Of a DNA stretch of 64,000 bases, positions 34,839 to 47,006 are shown in pieces (within the stretch, counting starts at the first letter, position 1; each line of letters starts with the position of its first letter). The notes under the pieces were generated by a model, which worked only from the letters and a program-made list of their open reading frames with translations, searched no databases and was not told the DNA's origin. The stretch comes from Phytophthora hibernalis (Eukaryota > Oomycota > Peronosporomycetes > Peronosporales > Peronosporaceae): NCBI GenBank assembly GCA_012656075.1, contig JAAKBF010000093.1, forward strand, positions 248,001-312,000, read 5' to 3'. A program made the translations under genes and the position numbers.

Positions 34839-35290
34839 ATGAAGGATAACTCGGTGGTATGTGAAGCGTGGGGTGGTGCAAAAGATGGTGTGTGCGAAGG
34901 TGACAGCAATAGCAGCGCTGGGCCTCTTTGATCGCTCGCCTGATCTACCTGTCTGTTATCTTTGGGGGCGAGGACACGTCAATTCTTGCGAGCAGGACGT
35001 CGCCAGCCTATTACGATGGACTCGAGTCTATCTTACGAGTGTTCTACAAGAAAGGATTCGAGAATTTCAATGAAAGGCAAGAAAAAGTGGTGAACCTGAC
35101 GCGCCACGCTTAGCACGGATACCGTCAATTTCCGGAGTGGCGACTACCTGGGCATGCCGAGCCTCAGGGGGTGTATGGCCTTGATATGGTATTCACGGTG
35201 GTCGATTCACTAGGCACTTTGTGATGGGGCTCCGCGACGAGTTCGACGAGGTCAGTACGTGGGTGAAGGCAAACCTAAGCGATACCATGG
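34839..35290 (+). pseudogene. GH47 alpha-mannosidase N-terminal fragment, unit 4
   Basis: Copy of the fragment described at 26548-27000, with the same TAG in the HAW position. Confidence 0.6.
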
Positions 35291-35530
35291 CTCGAGCTTG
35301 TCGGTCACACGCACGATGTTCGTGTGCATGACCAAATGCAAATTGAACTTAAGGCCGTAAGAAACTACTGCCTGGGTACGCGCTTGCTTGGCTTGCAACA
35401 CTAAACGAGTGTTTTGGAGGAACGACAAACTTGACCGTACGTAAAAAGCTACAAAGTGACCGACTCGCGCTGAATGGGACGTCAATGCAGATATCAAGTA
35501 GATTTACCCCCATCAAGCCCTTGAACACTG

Positions 35531-36011
35531 TCACGTTAAAAATGACCTGTAGCGGGCATCACTGGCCATCCAAATCGCTGATACTCCAACCAAAGCTCGA
35601 AGTTGGGGTGTTTCTTCAAAACCGCTGGTGCTAGTCCTTTCAGCCCGTAAAAATCGCGAACGAATAGGGGATCCTTTCCTTCCTTCAGCCAAGATTTAAA
35701 TTGCCGGTTCTTCGCGGTCTTGGGCCTTTTCACCTTGTTCGCGAGGTTTGCTAACTTAGCCAGAGCGGCGGACCAGAATCCCCGTTCCTCTCCAGTAACA
35801 GAAGCGTCCTTGATGCCCTCTTCCTCTGCATCGGCGTCACTCAAAAATCGTTTGTTGTGGCCAGAACCGAGCTGTCGGGACCGAAGTGTGTCGCCGCCAC
35901 CAGAAGCCAAATTGGTGTTCTTGATGTGGTTGGAGTCCGTGGCCGATGAGAGGACTTCGCTGGTTACAACGAGAGAAAGCGCGATCGCAAGCAAAAGGTA
36001 TACTTTCCCAT
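35531..36011 (-). pseudogene. RxLR effector B, copy 4 (two frame breaks)
   Basis: The A-run near the start is one base short, as in copies 1 and 2. A lost A near 35580 replaces the last ~15 residues with an unrelated tail. The core with RxLR-like motifs and EER is intact. Confidence 0.8.
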
Positions 36012-36339
36012 GCTTTGTGAACAGTCCAACGGAGAGGATTGGAAAGTGAAAGCGCCGTTTTACGGTATACTTAGTTATGCACGGGTATCGATTAGCGTTG
36101 GAGATACCTATGGATTATGCCATCGGTGATGATTACCACGATTTTCTGAATTCTCTTTAAAGGTGCTATCAGCTCTACATTTTAAAATGGTGCTATTAAT
36201 ACTGGTTCAGATTTGGAATAGGATGGAACTAACCATCACTCCTGCAACTTCAACATCAGTGATCTAATTGTAGTTGCACTATTTTCCGCTCCATGACCTG
36301 CCTTCGTCTTTCTCGTCCAGAAGTCCACCGTCTACCGAA

Positions 36340-39300
36340 ATGACGTCCGCCCGAGATGGATCGAGTTCCGAAGCCTTATCAGCTCGCGCGCGTGACTTGC
36401 ACCGCAAATTACTGGAGCGTGTGCTCCTCCGCAGCGATACCCAAAATGTCAAGGACGTTTTCCGCCGCTATGACCGTGAGCGGGCCGGCGTTCTAGATGT
36501 TGAGCAATTCCGAGCACTTGTGCGCGACCACGACTTCCTGGACGCGGACGCGGAGCTACTACTACGCCATTTGGGTGCAAACGACCAGCAGAGTGTGTCC
36601 TTCCACGCCTTCATGGGCGACGTACAGCTCGGTACATCGCAGAACTACCAATCATCGAAGAACGCCAATGCAAGCAACTCTCCTAAGAAGACTCAGCAAC
36701 TCTCGCATTTGACAGAGACACAACCCAAGAAGAACGCGCAGCCACAGATCAAAACCAGAGCTAAAGGTGAAACAAAGACTGCGAAAGTTGCAGTGATGCA
36801 AGACCCGATGGAGGCTATTCGCACCAAGCTGCGTGAGCGAGTGATGGGGCATAGTAAAACTATTCGAGAGGTGTTCATGGAGTACGATGGTGATGGTAAT
36901 GGGCAACTTGACTACGAAGAGTTCGGCCGCTTCATGGCCAAGTACAAATTCGCACCGGAAGAGACTCAGACTGTTGTCGACTATCTTGACCGTGACGGAT
37001 CTGGCACCATCGACTACGACGAGTTTGCGGCCGGGCTGCTTTTCTATCGACCACCTATAGTGGTGCCCATGGCCCCTATACAGGCGACCTCCTCGTCAGT
37101 GAAAACGTCTGACAAGGTAGCACGACAAAAGGTACTACACCCTTCGCCAACTCAGCCTACGCGAAGTGTTCAAGCTTCAAAGCAGACGGATCTTCAGCAG
37201 GTTCAGAGCTCAATACGAAGCAAGTTCAATGAGGCGCTGAAAAAATCAAAGCAACGGACAGGACGATCGCGTGATCTACGAGCAGAATTTGACAATTACG
37301 ACGTTGACGGCAACAATAGTCTGGACCACCAGGAGTTTGGTGCACTGTTAGTTGGACTTGGTATTAAGCTGAAAGCTCAAGAACTAAGAGTAGTGCTACA
37401 AGAAATCGATCCTGATGGGGAAGAAACAATTGGGCTCCAGACAATTGCGAACCTTTTAGGTGTCCATGAGACTTCTGATCAAAGAAAACCCAAAACTTCA
37501 ATCGAGAAGCGACACCAAAAAGCGACCTCGAAAACAATCGACGAGGTGCTAGCTGCATTTAATAAGCACGATCGAGATAACAGCGGCGAACTGGATTATG
37601 CCGAGTTTCGACGGTTGATGCACGAATCTATGACAAGGAGATTGACGCGTTGATCGATGAAATTGATGCAGACGGCAATAGTTCGATCAGCTTTGATGAG
37701 TTCGCACGTGTATACGACCACAGGATTAAACACTTATCAACAGTAGACAGCGAGGTTTCCAGTGCGTTTAGCAAGCACGACCGTGACGGAAGCGGTGAAT
37801 TGGGCTACACAGAATTTCGGCGGATGATGCATGACTTTGGGGTAAAAGATAACGAGGTGATAGACGCATTAATCGACGAAATCGATGAAGACGGAAGCGG
37901 GACCATTAACTTTGAAGAGTTTGCACGCGTTTACGACCGAAGGATAAAGCCTTCTACCAAGGTAGAAGGCGAAGTGATTGGTACTTTTAAGAAGTATGAT
38001 CGGGATGGCAGCGGAGAGCTTGAATACGACGAATTTCGACGCATGATGCATGAATCCGGAGTAAAAAACAGCGAAACCATTGATTCATTGATCGATGAGA
38101 TCGATAAAGACGGGAATGGCTCCATTAGCTTTAATGAGTTCGCTCGCGTGTATGACCGAAGGATAAAACCCGAGTTGAAAAGCAATCGGCGGCAGTCATA
38201 TAACCGCAACAAGGAAGGTAATACTATGCAGTCAGCGAGGACAGCGAGAAAGTCTTCGCATGCGGAAAATGAGCAAAACGCAAAACCACGACTAGTGGCG
38301 CTGCAGGAACAAGAACTGCAGTTTATGGAGCGAGTGCTTCGACGGCACAAATCCATCGAGAATGCATTCCTGGAATTTGATCGAGATGGTCGAAACGAGA
38401 TGGACTTTGAGCAATTTCGTGACTTCATGGGCCATTACGGAATTACAGATGAGGTAAGTATTTCTATGCTGATGAAGCGATTAGATGCTGACAACTCTGG
38501 GGTGATCGACCTCCAAGAGTTTCTTTCTGTATTCAACGCACAACGTCTGGCTCGTCATAAAGGATCTACTAAAATCGTTGCGCGCGCAGATCAACGCCAA
38601 AATATTTCAACGAACGGCAGAGTACAGCATCTTCCGCGGCGTGGATTAAAACAAAGTGCTACCAGTGATTCATCAGACGTCAGGAATGATACTAAACCTA
38701 ACAAAGCGGCACAGTTGCGGCAACTTGAAGAGAAGTGGATTCGTGGAGCTTTGGCTAGGTATGACTCGCCACAAGCAGCCTTTGCAGCCGTAGATCGAGA
38801 TCAATATGGCGAGATAGCGTGTGATGAATTCCGCAAGTTAATGAACCAATTTGGAATTCACAACGAAGACGACATTTCATCTTTGATGAAGAAGCTTGAT
38901 GCTGATGGCAACGGATGCATCGAGTACGAAGAATTCGCGACCATTTTTCACGAATCTCGAGTAAACAAAGAAGAGGAGCGACAGCACACTTTTAGTGCGG
39001 CATCTCCTCCCTCGGTTCCTACCCGAAAATCAGTTGCTAAACCCATTGCTCCAGTGGAGTCGAAGAACACTCGTGGTGCTCGTTTGAGAGATCTTCAAAT
39101 TAGGTGGATGAAACGCGTACTAAGCTGTCACGAATCTATCGAATCTGCATTTTACCAGTACGACAATGACGGAAATGGTGAACTAGATCACGAAGAGTTC
39201 CGCCACTTTATGAAACGATACGGCATTGTCAAAAATGATGATATCGACACACTGATCCGGCGGCTCGACACGAATGTTTCGGGGACAGTCTCGTTTGAAG

Positions 39301-40050
39301 AATTTTCGGTCATTTTTAACCCTGTGCGGGTAAACCCAGGCAGTACTGCCGAGGGGATAAGTGCAATGGCTGCAGTCGCAACTGAGGAAATCTTCGATAA
39401 TGAAGAACTCGAGTCCATCTTGGAGATCGAGCGCGATCTTGCACAAAGAATGGCACATCAAACTCGCGACTTACGGCTCGCATTTCGAAAGTTCGACACA
39501 AACGGCAATGGTCTTCTAGAATACAAGGAGTTCCGAAGCGTTTTGAAGTCATATCGGCTACCGGAGATAGAAATTCGCAAAGTTATTCGCCACCTGGATC
39601 GCGATGTGTCAGGCTTCATCGACTACAAGGAGTTTATCGCTGGTTTTGGGACCGTTAAGGAAAGTGGCGGGGCAGCGGTAAATGCTTCTACTGAAAAAAG
39701 CTGAGAAGCGTTCGTCTCCGGTAAAAGGGAATGCGAAGCCAAAAACTCACTTTCGCCGCCCACCTGCCAAACCACAGGGACAACCCAAGATACCTTCAAT
39801 CGAAGCACTCAAAAAGAAAATGCTTGATCGGATACTCTCGCTTCATGGAACTGTGCAAGCCGCTTTCCGAGAGTACGACCTCGATAAAGAAGGTTGTTTG
39901 AACGAAGCCCAGTTCGTGAAATTTATCCTGGACTGTGGGTTTTCGCGAGATGAAGCAGCTCGACTACTCGATGTTTTCGACCAAGACCAATCAGGGACAG
40001 TAGAGTATCAGGAATTCCTCGCCCAGCTCGTTGTAAAGGGAGGCTCCTAA
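36340..40050 (+). CDS. Multi-EF-hand calcium-binding protein (about 22 EF-hand motifs)
   Basis: Three consecutive frames (36340-37653, 37650-39704, 39682-40050) encode one continuous series of EF-hand pairs, so I read them as one gene of roughly 1,235 residues. The start is the ATG at 36340. I count 22 EF-hand-like loops in 11 pairs, many canonical (DGDGNGQLDYEE, DRDGSGTIDYDE, DADGNGCIEYEE), others degenerate. Most pairs follow a helical lead of the form RVLxxHxSIxxAF. No signal peptide or membrane segment is visible, so it is probably cytosolic; a Ca2+ sensor or buffer role is inferred. Frame changes fall near 37630 (a few bases missing inside a repeat) and in an A-run near 39697. Whether they are real or assembly errors is open. 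Confidence 0.85.
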
Positions 40051-40076
40051 ATAAAATAGAGTTCTACAAACGCGCC

Positions 40077-40240
40077 AAACTAAATGGAACGACGCCGATC
40101 TTACCGCGCCACTTTAAAAAGTAACTAAATGGAACGACGCCGATCTTACCGCGCCACTTTAAAAGTGGCGCGGTAAGATCGGCGTCGTTCCATTAGTTTA
40201 AAAGTGGCGCGGTAAGATCGGCGTCGTTCCATTTAGTTTG
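40077..40240. repeat. Nested hairpin: two direct plus two inverted ~38-bp copies
   Basis: A ~38-bp sequence with GGAACGACGCCGATCTTACC occurs twice forward (from 40077 and 40123) and twice inverted (to 40198 and 40240). The inner pair forms an almost perfect hairpin with a one-base loop at 40161. It fills the gap between the EF-hand gene and the start of the lipid-transfer gene. Confidence 0.9.
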
Positions 40241-40351
40241 TCTCCTTTTCAAATATTTTCTTGAAGATTGTAAAGAGCACTTCAACTTGGGCATTTCAGT
40301 TCGGGATACAGAAGATCGTTGGCTGCGAAAGGTTGCAAATAGCTCTTTTCC

Positions 40352-43300
40352 ATGATGGAGGAAGGGACACTACAGGATGGCATCGCAAATGGGTCGTACT
40401 ATTGGGGATATTGGGCTGGTTGTTCCTGTACCGATACCGGGTTATGGGTTGGCTGCTGTCCAAGGCCATAACGTACCAGTTATCAAAGTCTCGCTCATCG
40501 AGCTCCAAGTTGTCTGTGGTTACTGTCCAAGTTGAAAGAGTCTCGCTACAACCTCTGCGGTTCTTCAATGTGGAGATCATTAGCAGTGGATCAACCTCTT
40601 GGCGAGTGGTGCTCACTAAAGTGGAAGTGCAGAGTCATGTGAAAGCGTTTTCGAGTCTTTCGGGTTAGTTAAGATTTGTATCTTGGCAATTGATGAAGTC
40701 GTGGGAGATGTGGATAAAGTGGATGAAGAACTGATTAGAGACGCTCTTTTGCCCAAGAAGATGACAACGAAGAATGCTTCAACGTCTCGACGTAAGATTC
40801 AATTTTACTGTGTCACTAGATGAAGTAAAGGCAACTAACTTTTCTTTTGTTGCGGGTTGATATTCTAGCCAAGACCAATCCAATCTGCTACATGCGGTTT
40901 GTAGACCTCAAGGTGGAGAGTATCCGACTCCGGGTCAATTGCTTCGATATGACGAGCCAATTCCTCTGCCAGAAGCTTTATGTTGGGATTATAGACGTCT
41001 TCGTGCAGCGAGAAATGTTACAGCTGAAGATGCAAGCAAAGCTGATCATGATGCAAATATCTCCTCAATTTGAAGGAGTCGACGAAAGCGATGGTAGTGA
41101 CGGGGTGCGCTTTGAAATTCCAGACGCAAGCGTTGTTTTGGATCTCCATTTGCGGAGTCAACGATTCCTTGGGTGTAACATGCTTGGAAGCGAAGACCAG
41201 ATGACAAGCGTCGTGATCTGCACTGCATTCTTAGAGCGTGTGATTTTGGCGAGAAATGAACTTATTAAGACAGGATTGGCTGCTGCTGGAGATACGAAGT
41301 CGGGTATTTCTCGACCAGGGGAGTCATCTGGATTTACAGCTGCACCTGTGATGTTACCAACGGAGATAGAAATCTCTGGCCTCCACCTTGGCGTTACTAT
41401 TGTCGAGAATGTGGACAATGTCGGGTCTGTCCCTCTTCAGTATTGTGCTGACGTTCGCAAAGTTACATTCTTGAGGCACCTTGCCCTTGTCACGAGTCTT
41501 CAGCTGAAAATTCACCTTCGGACATCGAAACAAGAGATAGCAACACTAACGACGAACTTCCCGAATTTAGGGTACATATGGAAGGTTTGGTCCAGAACGC
41601 GCAAGTCTGCAACGTTGCGTCAGGGGCAAAACTACTTTCTGTGTACTCTATTGAGATGCGGGCAAAGCAAACGGCTAAAAATCGTGGAGTTGTTACCGGA
41701 ACTATGGAGAAGATCGACTTCTTCTTGACTCACCGCTCAGAAAGATTGTTCGCTCCTTGGTGACGACACAGGAGCGAGTGGAAAAATGTCAGAAAGAAGC
41801 AAAAAGAATGATAAACAATGTTTTGTCGAAGAGGCTAAGCGCCTCAACTAGAGATCGACTGGCATTGCAAGCAAGAGAGGGTCGTATCCATTGGGATGCA
41901 GAAGTTGAAATTTCTTCGTGGATGCTTTCCTTCAAGGCTATGGCTAAGGATGGTGGGATTCATGACTTCACTGCGTATGGGACTGCTACTTCTATCCAAG
42001 CGCCTTTAGCCCCCATTCTAAGTGAGAACGGATCTTTATCTATCAAGCGCTGTGTTGTGGTTCAACATATCAATATTGATCTGATTCCAAACGGTCTAAG
42101 GGCACATTCAGCAGCATTTGGGAGCTAAGGTGAGTCTAACTAATTCTTTAGACCCCACCCAAAGTACAAAAACAGTCACAACATCGGTGAAATTTGAGTA
42201 CGCCTCGATCAATGGATTATTATCGGCGAGCAAAGGGAACCTAGTAGATGTCCAGCGATATATCTTCACGACGTCAAAATCGATCGAGAGGAAAAAGCGT
42301 CAAATGAAGCCACTGAAATCGATTTGGACATTTGTATCGACAACACAAACGTGAAATGGGACTACCAGCACCATAAAACCTTTCTGACGGAATGGGCTGC
42401 GATCATAAGTGTTGTCGGTCAGTTGGATCTGTTGGTGGCAAGCACTTCGACTTCAAAGAAAAACCGGTTAAGCGAGAACGTTCAAAACCAAACCGAACAA
42501 ATTCCGATAAAAATTGTGAGCACCAACGTGCATTCGAAAGACACCACGATAGATGTGATCGATATTCCAGATGTGGCTGCATTAGCTACATTTTGTTTGA
42601 CAGAAACCAGGGTAAATCATCGGGCAACACAGCTTTCGGTCACCACTACAGTGAACTGTGCAGGTGCCAAATTATGTTGGGGAGAGGCGCTGTCAACCAT
42701 TGAACTGACCGAAGCCTCTTTCCAAAACAGAAGCAGTCTTGGTCGACAAAAGTACCTCACGAAAGTTCCGATCCAAAGTGATATCCGGTGTAATTCGCTC
42801 AAGATGCATCTCCGTCCCCGTAGTAGAATGTTGCTTCTGTTTCTGCGCCTTGATCAGATCACGAGTGGATCAGCGGATAAGGTCGACGGTCCGAAACGCT
42901 CTTCTGTTCAGGGGATTTCTTTTGATTGTGGAACGTTTACAATTGAGCTGGAGGGCATTCAGCCAACAGAAAATATTGCCAGTATTAATCTAGCAACATT
43001 TGGCGTTAAGATGACGCGGTGCACACCGCAAGAAATTACCGAGACAATGAGTCGGCTCGCCAACAGCTTGGGGAAGGAAAGTTTTGGTGGGCGAAGTTTT
43101 GCAGAAGTCGCGGATAAAGTTTTGGTTATGGGTGGAACTGCTTCAGCAGGTGCAATAATCGCTACTATACCATCTAAAAGCTGGTTGAATTGCACGATAC
43201 AGAGCTACACTTTGCTATCACAGACGTGGAGTGGAACCGACTGCTATCATGGGATCAAGAGGGCTCTGTTGTGTCGCGAACGCTCGGTTTTGACTTTAGC

Positions 43301-46300
43301 ATGCTGACTCAAAGAGTGTATTTGATGATGGATAGAAAACCGTTTGATTCTCTACTACGGCTTGTTCCCATTCTCCAGGAAGCCTTCGATACCAAGGAAA
43401 ACCAAACTGGTGGGAGTACCGAGACATTATCAGATCAGTCCAGCTTTCGACTGCGTTATGCTGGTAACTTCGACATCGCTTTGCATGAAGCCGAACTAAT
43501 CTGCCCTTACGGTGATAAGGACGGTCGAGAACAAATCGGAAACAAGATGACACGCGGGCTGCTTAACGACGTCGTGTTCAATCTTCGTCAATTCCAGGTG
43601 CTGAATTTTAAGTGCTCTCCATTGCGAATCATGCTTGAGGATGCTACTTCCATTGGCCGTACCGAAGCAGTGATCAATCGAGGTGTAGATTCATTACAGC
43701 TTCTCTTTGTTCCAGAAGTCACTGTACATGTAGTCATCCACCGGAAGCATGGCATTCACTACAACGGACAACTGCAGTTTGCTGTGTCGCTCGAAATTGC
43801 ACTTGGTAATTTGCATCCACATGACCAACCAACGCAAGTTCCTCTTGCTGATCAAGCACTTGTGGCTATTAACTGGGACTGTGTCTATCCGTGGATCATC
43901 TGTATGACAACAGATGACGAGGATGACTATCGACCGGACAATGCGACTAGAAATTATCAATCTGAAACTAACGGTGGTAAGCGAATTCAGTGCATTGGAG
44001 TCCAATGGGAGTTATCTGTTAGCGTGATCCAGATTGCCTGGTGGGATACGGCGACGCAGGAGATCGGCATGCTTATAGTCTTGAACGAGTTCCTCACGCA
44101 TGGTGTGTTGAGAAAAGACAGTACTTCTGGTTTGCTCGACTTAGACCTCGACGGTCAGCACCAATGGAAACTCTGGGAAGCAACAGTCTACTTGCATTTA
44201 TTCCGCGGGTACTTGCTTCATGCTGAGGAAGATTTTGCTGCAGCCGAAGAGATAATCCCTGGTGTACTTCCCTTCGGATCGGAAATGATATCTAATTTCT
44301 CTGTGGAAACAGTGGGAACTAGTTATCGAAGCACGTATACACCAGAAGAAGATGAAGATTATGATGCTCTTGACGAAGAGGTGACTGCTACATTTGCACC
44401 ATCAAACTCCACCATGTTCGAGAAAATGCACGATGACTTTGTAGTAATCGACTACGAGTTCGCAATTACCAGTCTTCCGAAGGTTCCAGTGAAGCAAGAA
44501 AACACCGTGGGTCGACTCCCTTTGTTACATGTTCCTGTATCCATACGGACGTCATCTACTGCAATTTCTCCGTCGAAGTCACCTCGGTCGGCGAAGAACT
44601 GGGCCCAGAATATAAGAAATAAACTCAAGCACCGATCGATGTCAATGGACAACTTGTTCCTGAAAGACGGCTCATCTCCAATTCAAGTCGATGCAATGAG
44701 GCTTCTCTGGACGATTCAAACTCGTGATAGCGTTTTTTACGTGGTTACTACGACCTTGGAGAGCCTTCAACTACTGCGGGATGCCCAACAAAGTTCTAGC
44801 AACGCCGAAGGACAGACTGATGTAGAAAGTGCTGGTCCCTATTCGCCGAGACGTGTAAAGAGGAATAGCTATCGGTCTCCCTCTATTGTGTCGACCGATG
44901 CTGAAAGCAGTGATCCATTTCCGAGCCTCCACGATTTTTAAATCGGCGAGGAAGTACGCGTGAAACACTGCTCGACTTGCTACAGCAAGGAAAGTTAGGT
45001 ACGGCACAGGATAATGACCGTGAAGCCTCTTCAAACTCTCTTGACGAGGATAACAGCTCTTCGCGTGGAAGCATCGGCGAAGACACCACTGATCACGACG
45101 CTCCGAAAACCATTGCGATGAAAGCATACACTGTTGATATACACGATGTGCAGATCAACGTGCGTGAGGAAAATACACGAAGCAACATGCTGCTGGCGTC
45201 TAAGCACATTCACTTTGAAATTGGAACGGACGCTGGTGAAACAAACACCATTGCGAATCTGACCTTCGACAACGTTACAGCTCACGTAGCTCCCATCGAC
45301 GTTGACATTTCGGCAGGTGTTTTGTGGTACTCTCACTCGGATGTTGGTTCTCCTTCAACTTCTGGATCGACATTGTTGAAACAAATTATGGACGAGTGCA
45401 GCCTTACCAGCGCATATAGGCATACACGCTCCACAGGTGCCACCAGTACCGAGATCGACCTGTCGTTCTTGCAGCTTTCAACGGATCGGCACCAGTTCTA
45501 TCAGCTTATGAATGTGATTCGCCATGTGCTTCTTGCACCACCGTCTGTAGCAAGACGACCCAAACGCACATTCACCCCGAGGACATACGCAGCGGAGTCG
45601 CCACCACTATCGCAGCAAGATGGTAGTGATATCATGGTGTTCGTGCCACCTTCTCCTACTACTACTAACACGCTCTCGGCTACTACTTCCACGAAAAACT
45701 GCACGTACTCCTCGAAGAAGAACTACGAAATCGAGAAATACGTACGCGGGGAGCGTCTTTCCGGTCCAAGGCGACTGCGCTTAAAGCAATCTCGTTCAAA
45801 GTAGTTGGGATGCAGTGGCGCTTACGCTTGAGTCCCGAAGTCACTGGGGCCGACCATGAATTTATCGGAATTCGTATCCAGGGTTTTACAGGTTGTCATA
45901 CCTACTTTACGAACCATTGTACGAAGCTCACATTGAATCTGCAATGGCTTGAGGTGAGTAATTTGAATCCAGGGCCGTCCTCTGCCGCCTTTGAGGACCC
46001 GACAGCAGTATTGAAGGCAAAACTACTCGTTGATAAGCGTTTGGAAAGCAACTCCAAACTTAACCCTGGCAACCAAAAGGTATGTTAGTGCTTCGCGCAG
46101 AGAGTGGTCCAATTGTTCGAGTTCACGGACAGAAGCTTCGCGTGCTGGAAGTGCTGGAGGTTAGTATGTTCCCAGAGGTGTCCAACATGATCGTTATCCA
46201 GCTCGCTGCCGACTTCTACGAGCTTATCTACAAGTTTTTCTTCGAAAATGTATCTCCTGCCCCTGCCAGCAGCCAGAACTCGGAGCAAATATTTTTCGGT

Positions 46301-46935
46301 CGAAAGTCGACGTATGGCCCCGTTTCACCATCGACATCAAGCAGCAACGCAACACCAAGTCATCGTGGTTCAAGCTCACCATTCACAAGATCTCGTGCGA
46401 CCTCTTCACAACCACCGCAGTCTTCACTTCGTCCGATCCGGAAGATCAATTCTGCAACCAACATGCTTTCAGACTCCAGTAGTACTTCCATTTCAGCCGG
46501 TGGTCCGAACTCCCTACTTCCGTATCCAGCTCTGAAGACATGTCTGTGTTTGAGGACAGTGACTCGACTGCAGATAACTGCGAACTATTTTACGTCAAGT
46601 ACGTCAGAGTGGGGAACGTTCGACTCCGAATCAATTGCAACGGGTTCTTCGTGAATTTAAACAATTTCGATCTGGACTTACCGCCATACGTGTGCCAAAG
46701 CAAACTCATCACGTCCAAGAAGTTGCTGCAGAAGTTCGAATCGCATCTGAAATGGTACATCACGAAGGAAAGCGCCTCATCAGGACTGTCGCATTTCAAG
46801 AACAAACTGTTAAAGTGGACACCGTCGTCTTCGTCTACCGATGGCAAGAAAGACAAAAGCAAGAAACAGGAGGAAGACACTGCTGCTGCCAATGCTCAAG
46901 TCTTGTTTGGTCCATACTCTGGAAGCTCGACCTAG
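40352..46935 (+). CDS. BLTP2/SABRE/FMP27-like bridge lipid-transfer protein
   Basis: A chain of plus-strand frames spells one very long protein of about 2,150 residues, close to the size of the family. An N-terminal membrane anchor (WVVLLGILGWLFLY, ~40385) precedes long beta-rich stretches. The C-terminal third has segments typical of SABRE/Hobbit/FMP27: MFPEVSNMIVIQLAADFYEL (~46170) and FYVKYVRVG (~46570). The family forms hydrophobic grooves at ER-plasma membrane contacts and moves lipids. A clear 77-bp intron lies at 40792-40868 (GTAAGA, CTAAC branch site, TTCTAG). Frame changes are needed near 40380, 40665, 41480, 41750, 42120, 42255, 43180, 44920, 45750, 46080 and 46520. Their number suggests sequencing indels or a decayed gene. 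The N-terminal ATG is my best guess. Confidence 0.6.
40792..40868 (+). other. Intron in the BLTP2-like gene
   Basis: Donor GTAAGA, branch-like CTAAC near 40840, acceptor TTCTAG; 77 bp. Coding resumes with AKTNPICYM. Confidence 0.75.
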
Positions 46936-47006
46936 AGTTGTTTACGATACTCATTCCATCCACCGTTGTTCCAATGCAACGAGGTGATGTTGCCACCGTT
47001 TTGCAG

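Larger units (their letters stand above)
25127..36179. repeat. Four-copy tandem array of a ~2.76-kb effector unit
   Basis: Units start at about 25128, 27888, 30653 and 33420, each opening GGGACAGATCTTCCGG. The last ends at 36179 with AGCTCTACA. Unit lengths are 2760, 2765, 2767 and 2760 bp. Internal junctions are identical (CTCTACAGCTGGGACAG). Units look more than 99% identical; the differences I see are almost all one-base changes in homopolymer runs. Each unit holds effector A (+), a GH47-like fragment (+) and effector B (-). The first ~590 bp of each unit before the effector A promoter has repeated GGATATGACA words and no gene. The pattern fits recent unequal crossing-over. Confidence 0.95.

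Noticed and set aside
25127..36179. Large regular repeats resembling a CRISPR or satellite array
   Set aside because: Units are 2.76 kb, contain genes and have no spacers; this is a gene tandem duplication.
37931..38428. 165-codon minus-strand frame in the EF-hand gene
   Set aside because: It is the complementary shadow of repeated acidic EF-hand codons, giving Ser/Arg-rich sequence.
42129..42150. GTGAGT...CTAAC...TTTAG as a 22-bp intron in the BLTP2-like gene
   Set aside because: Too short for this genome (49-79 bp introns), and the sequence reads through as sensible protein in the next frame.
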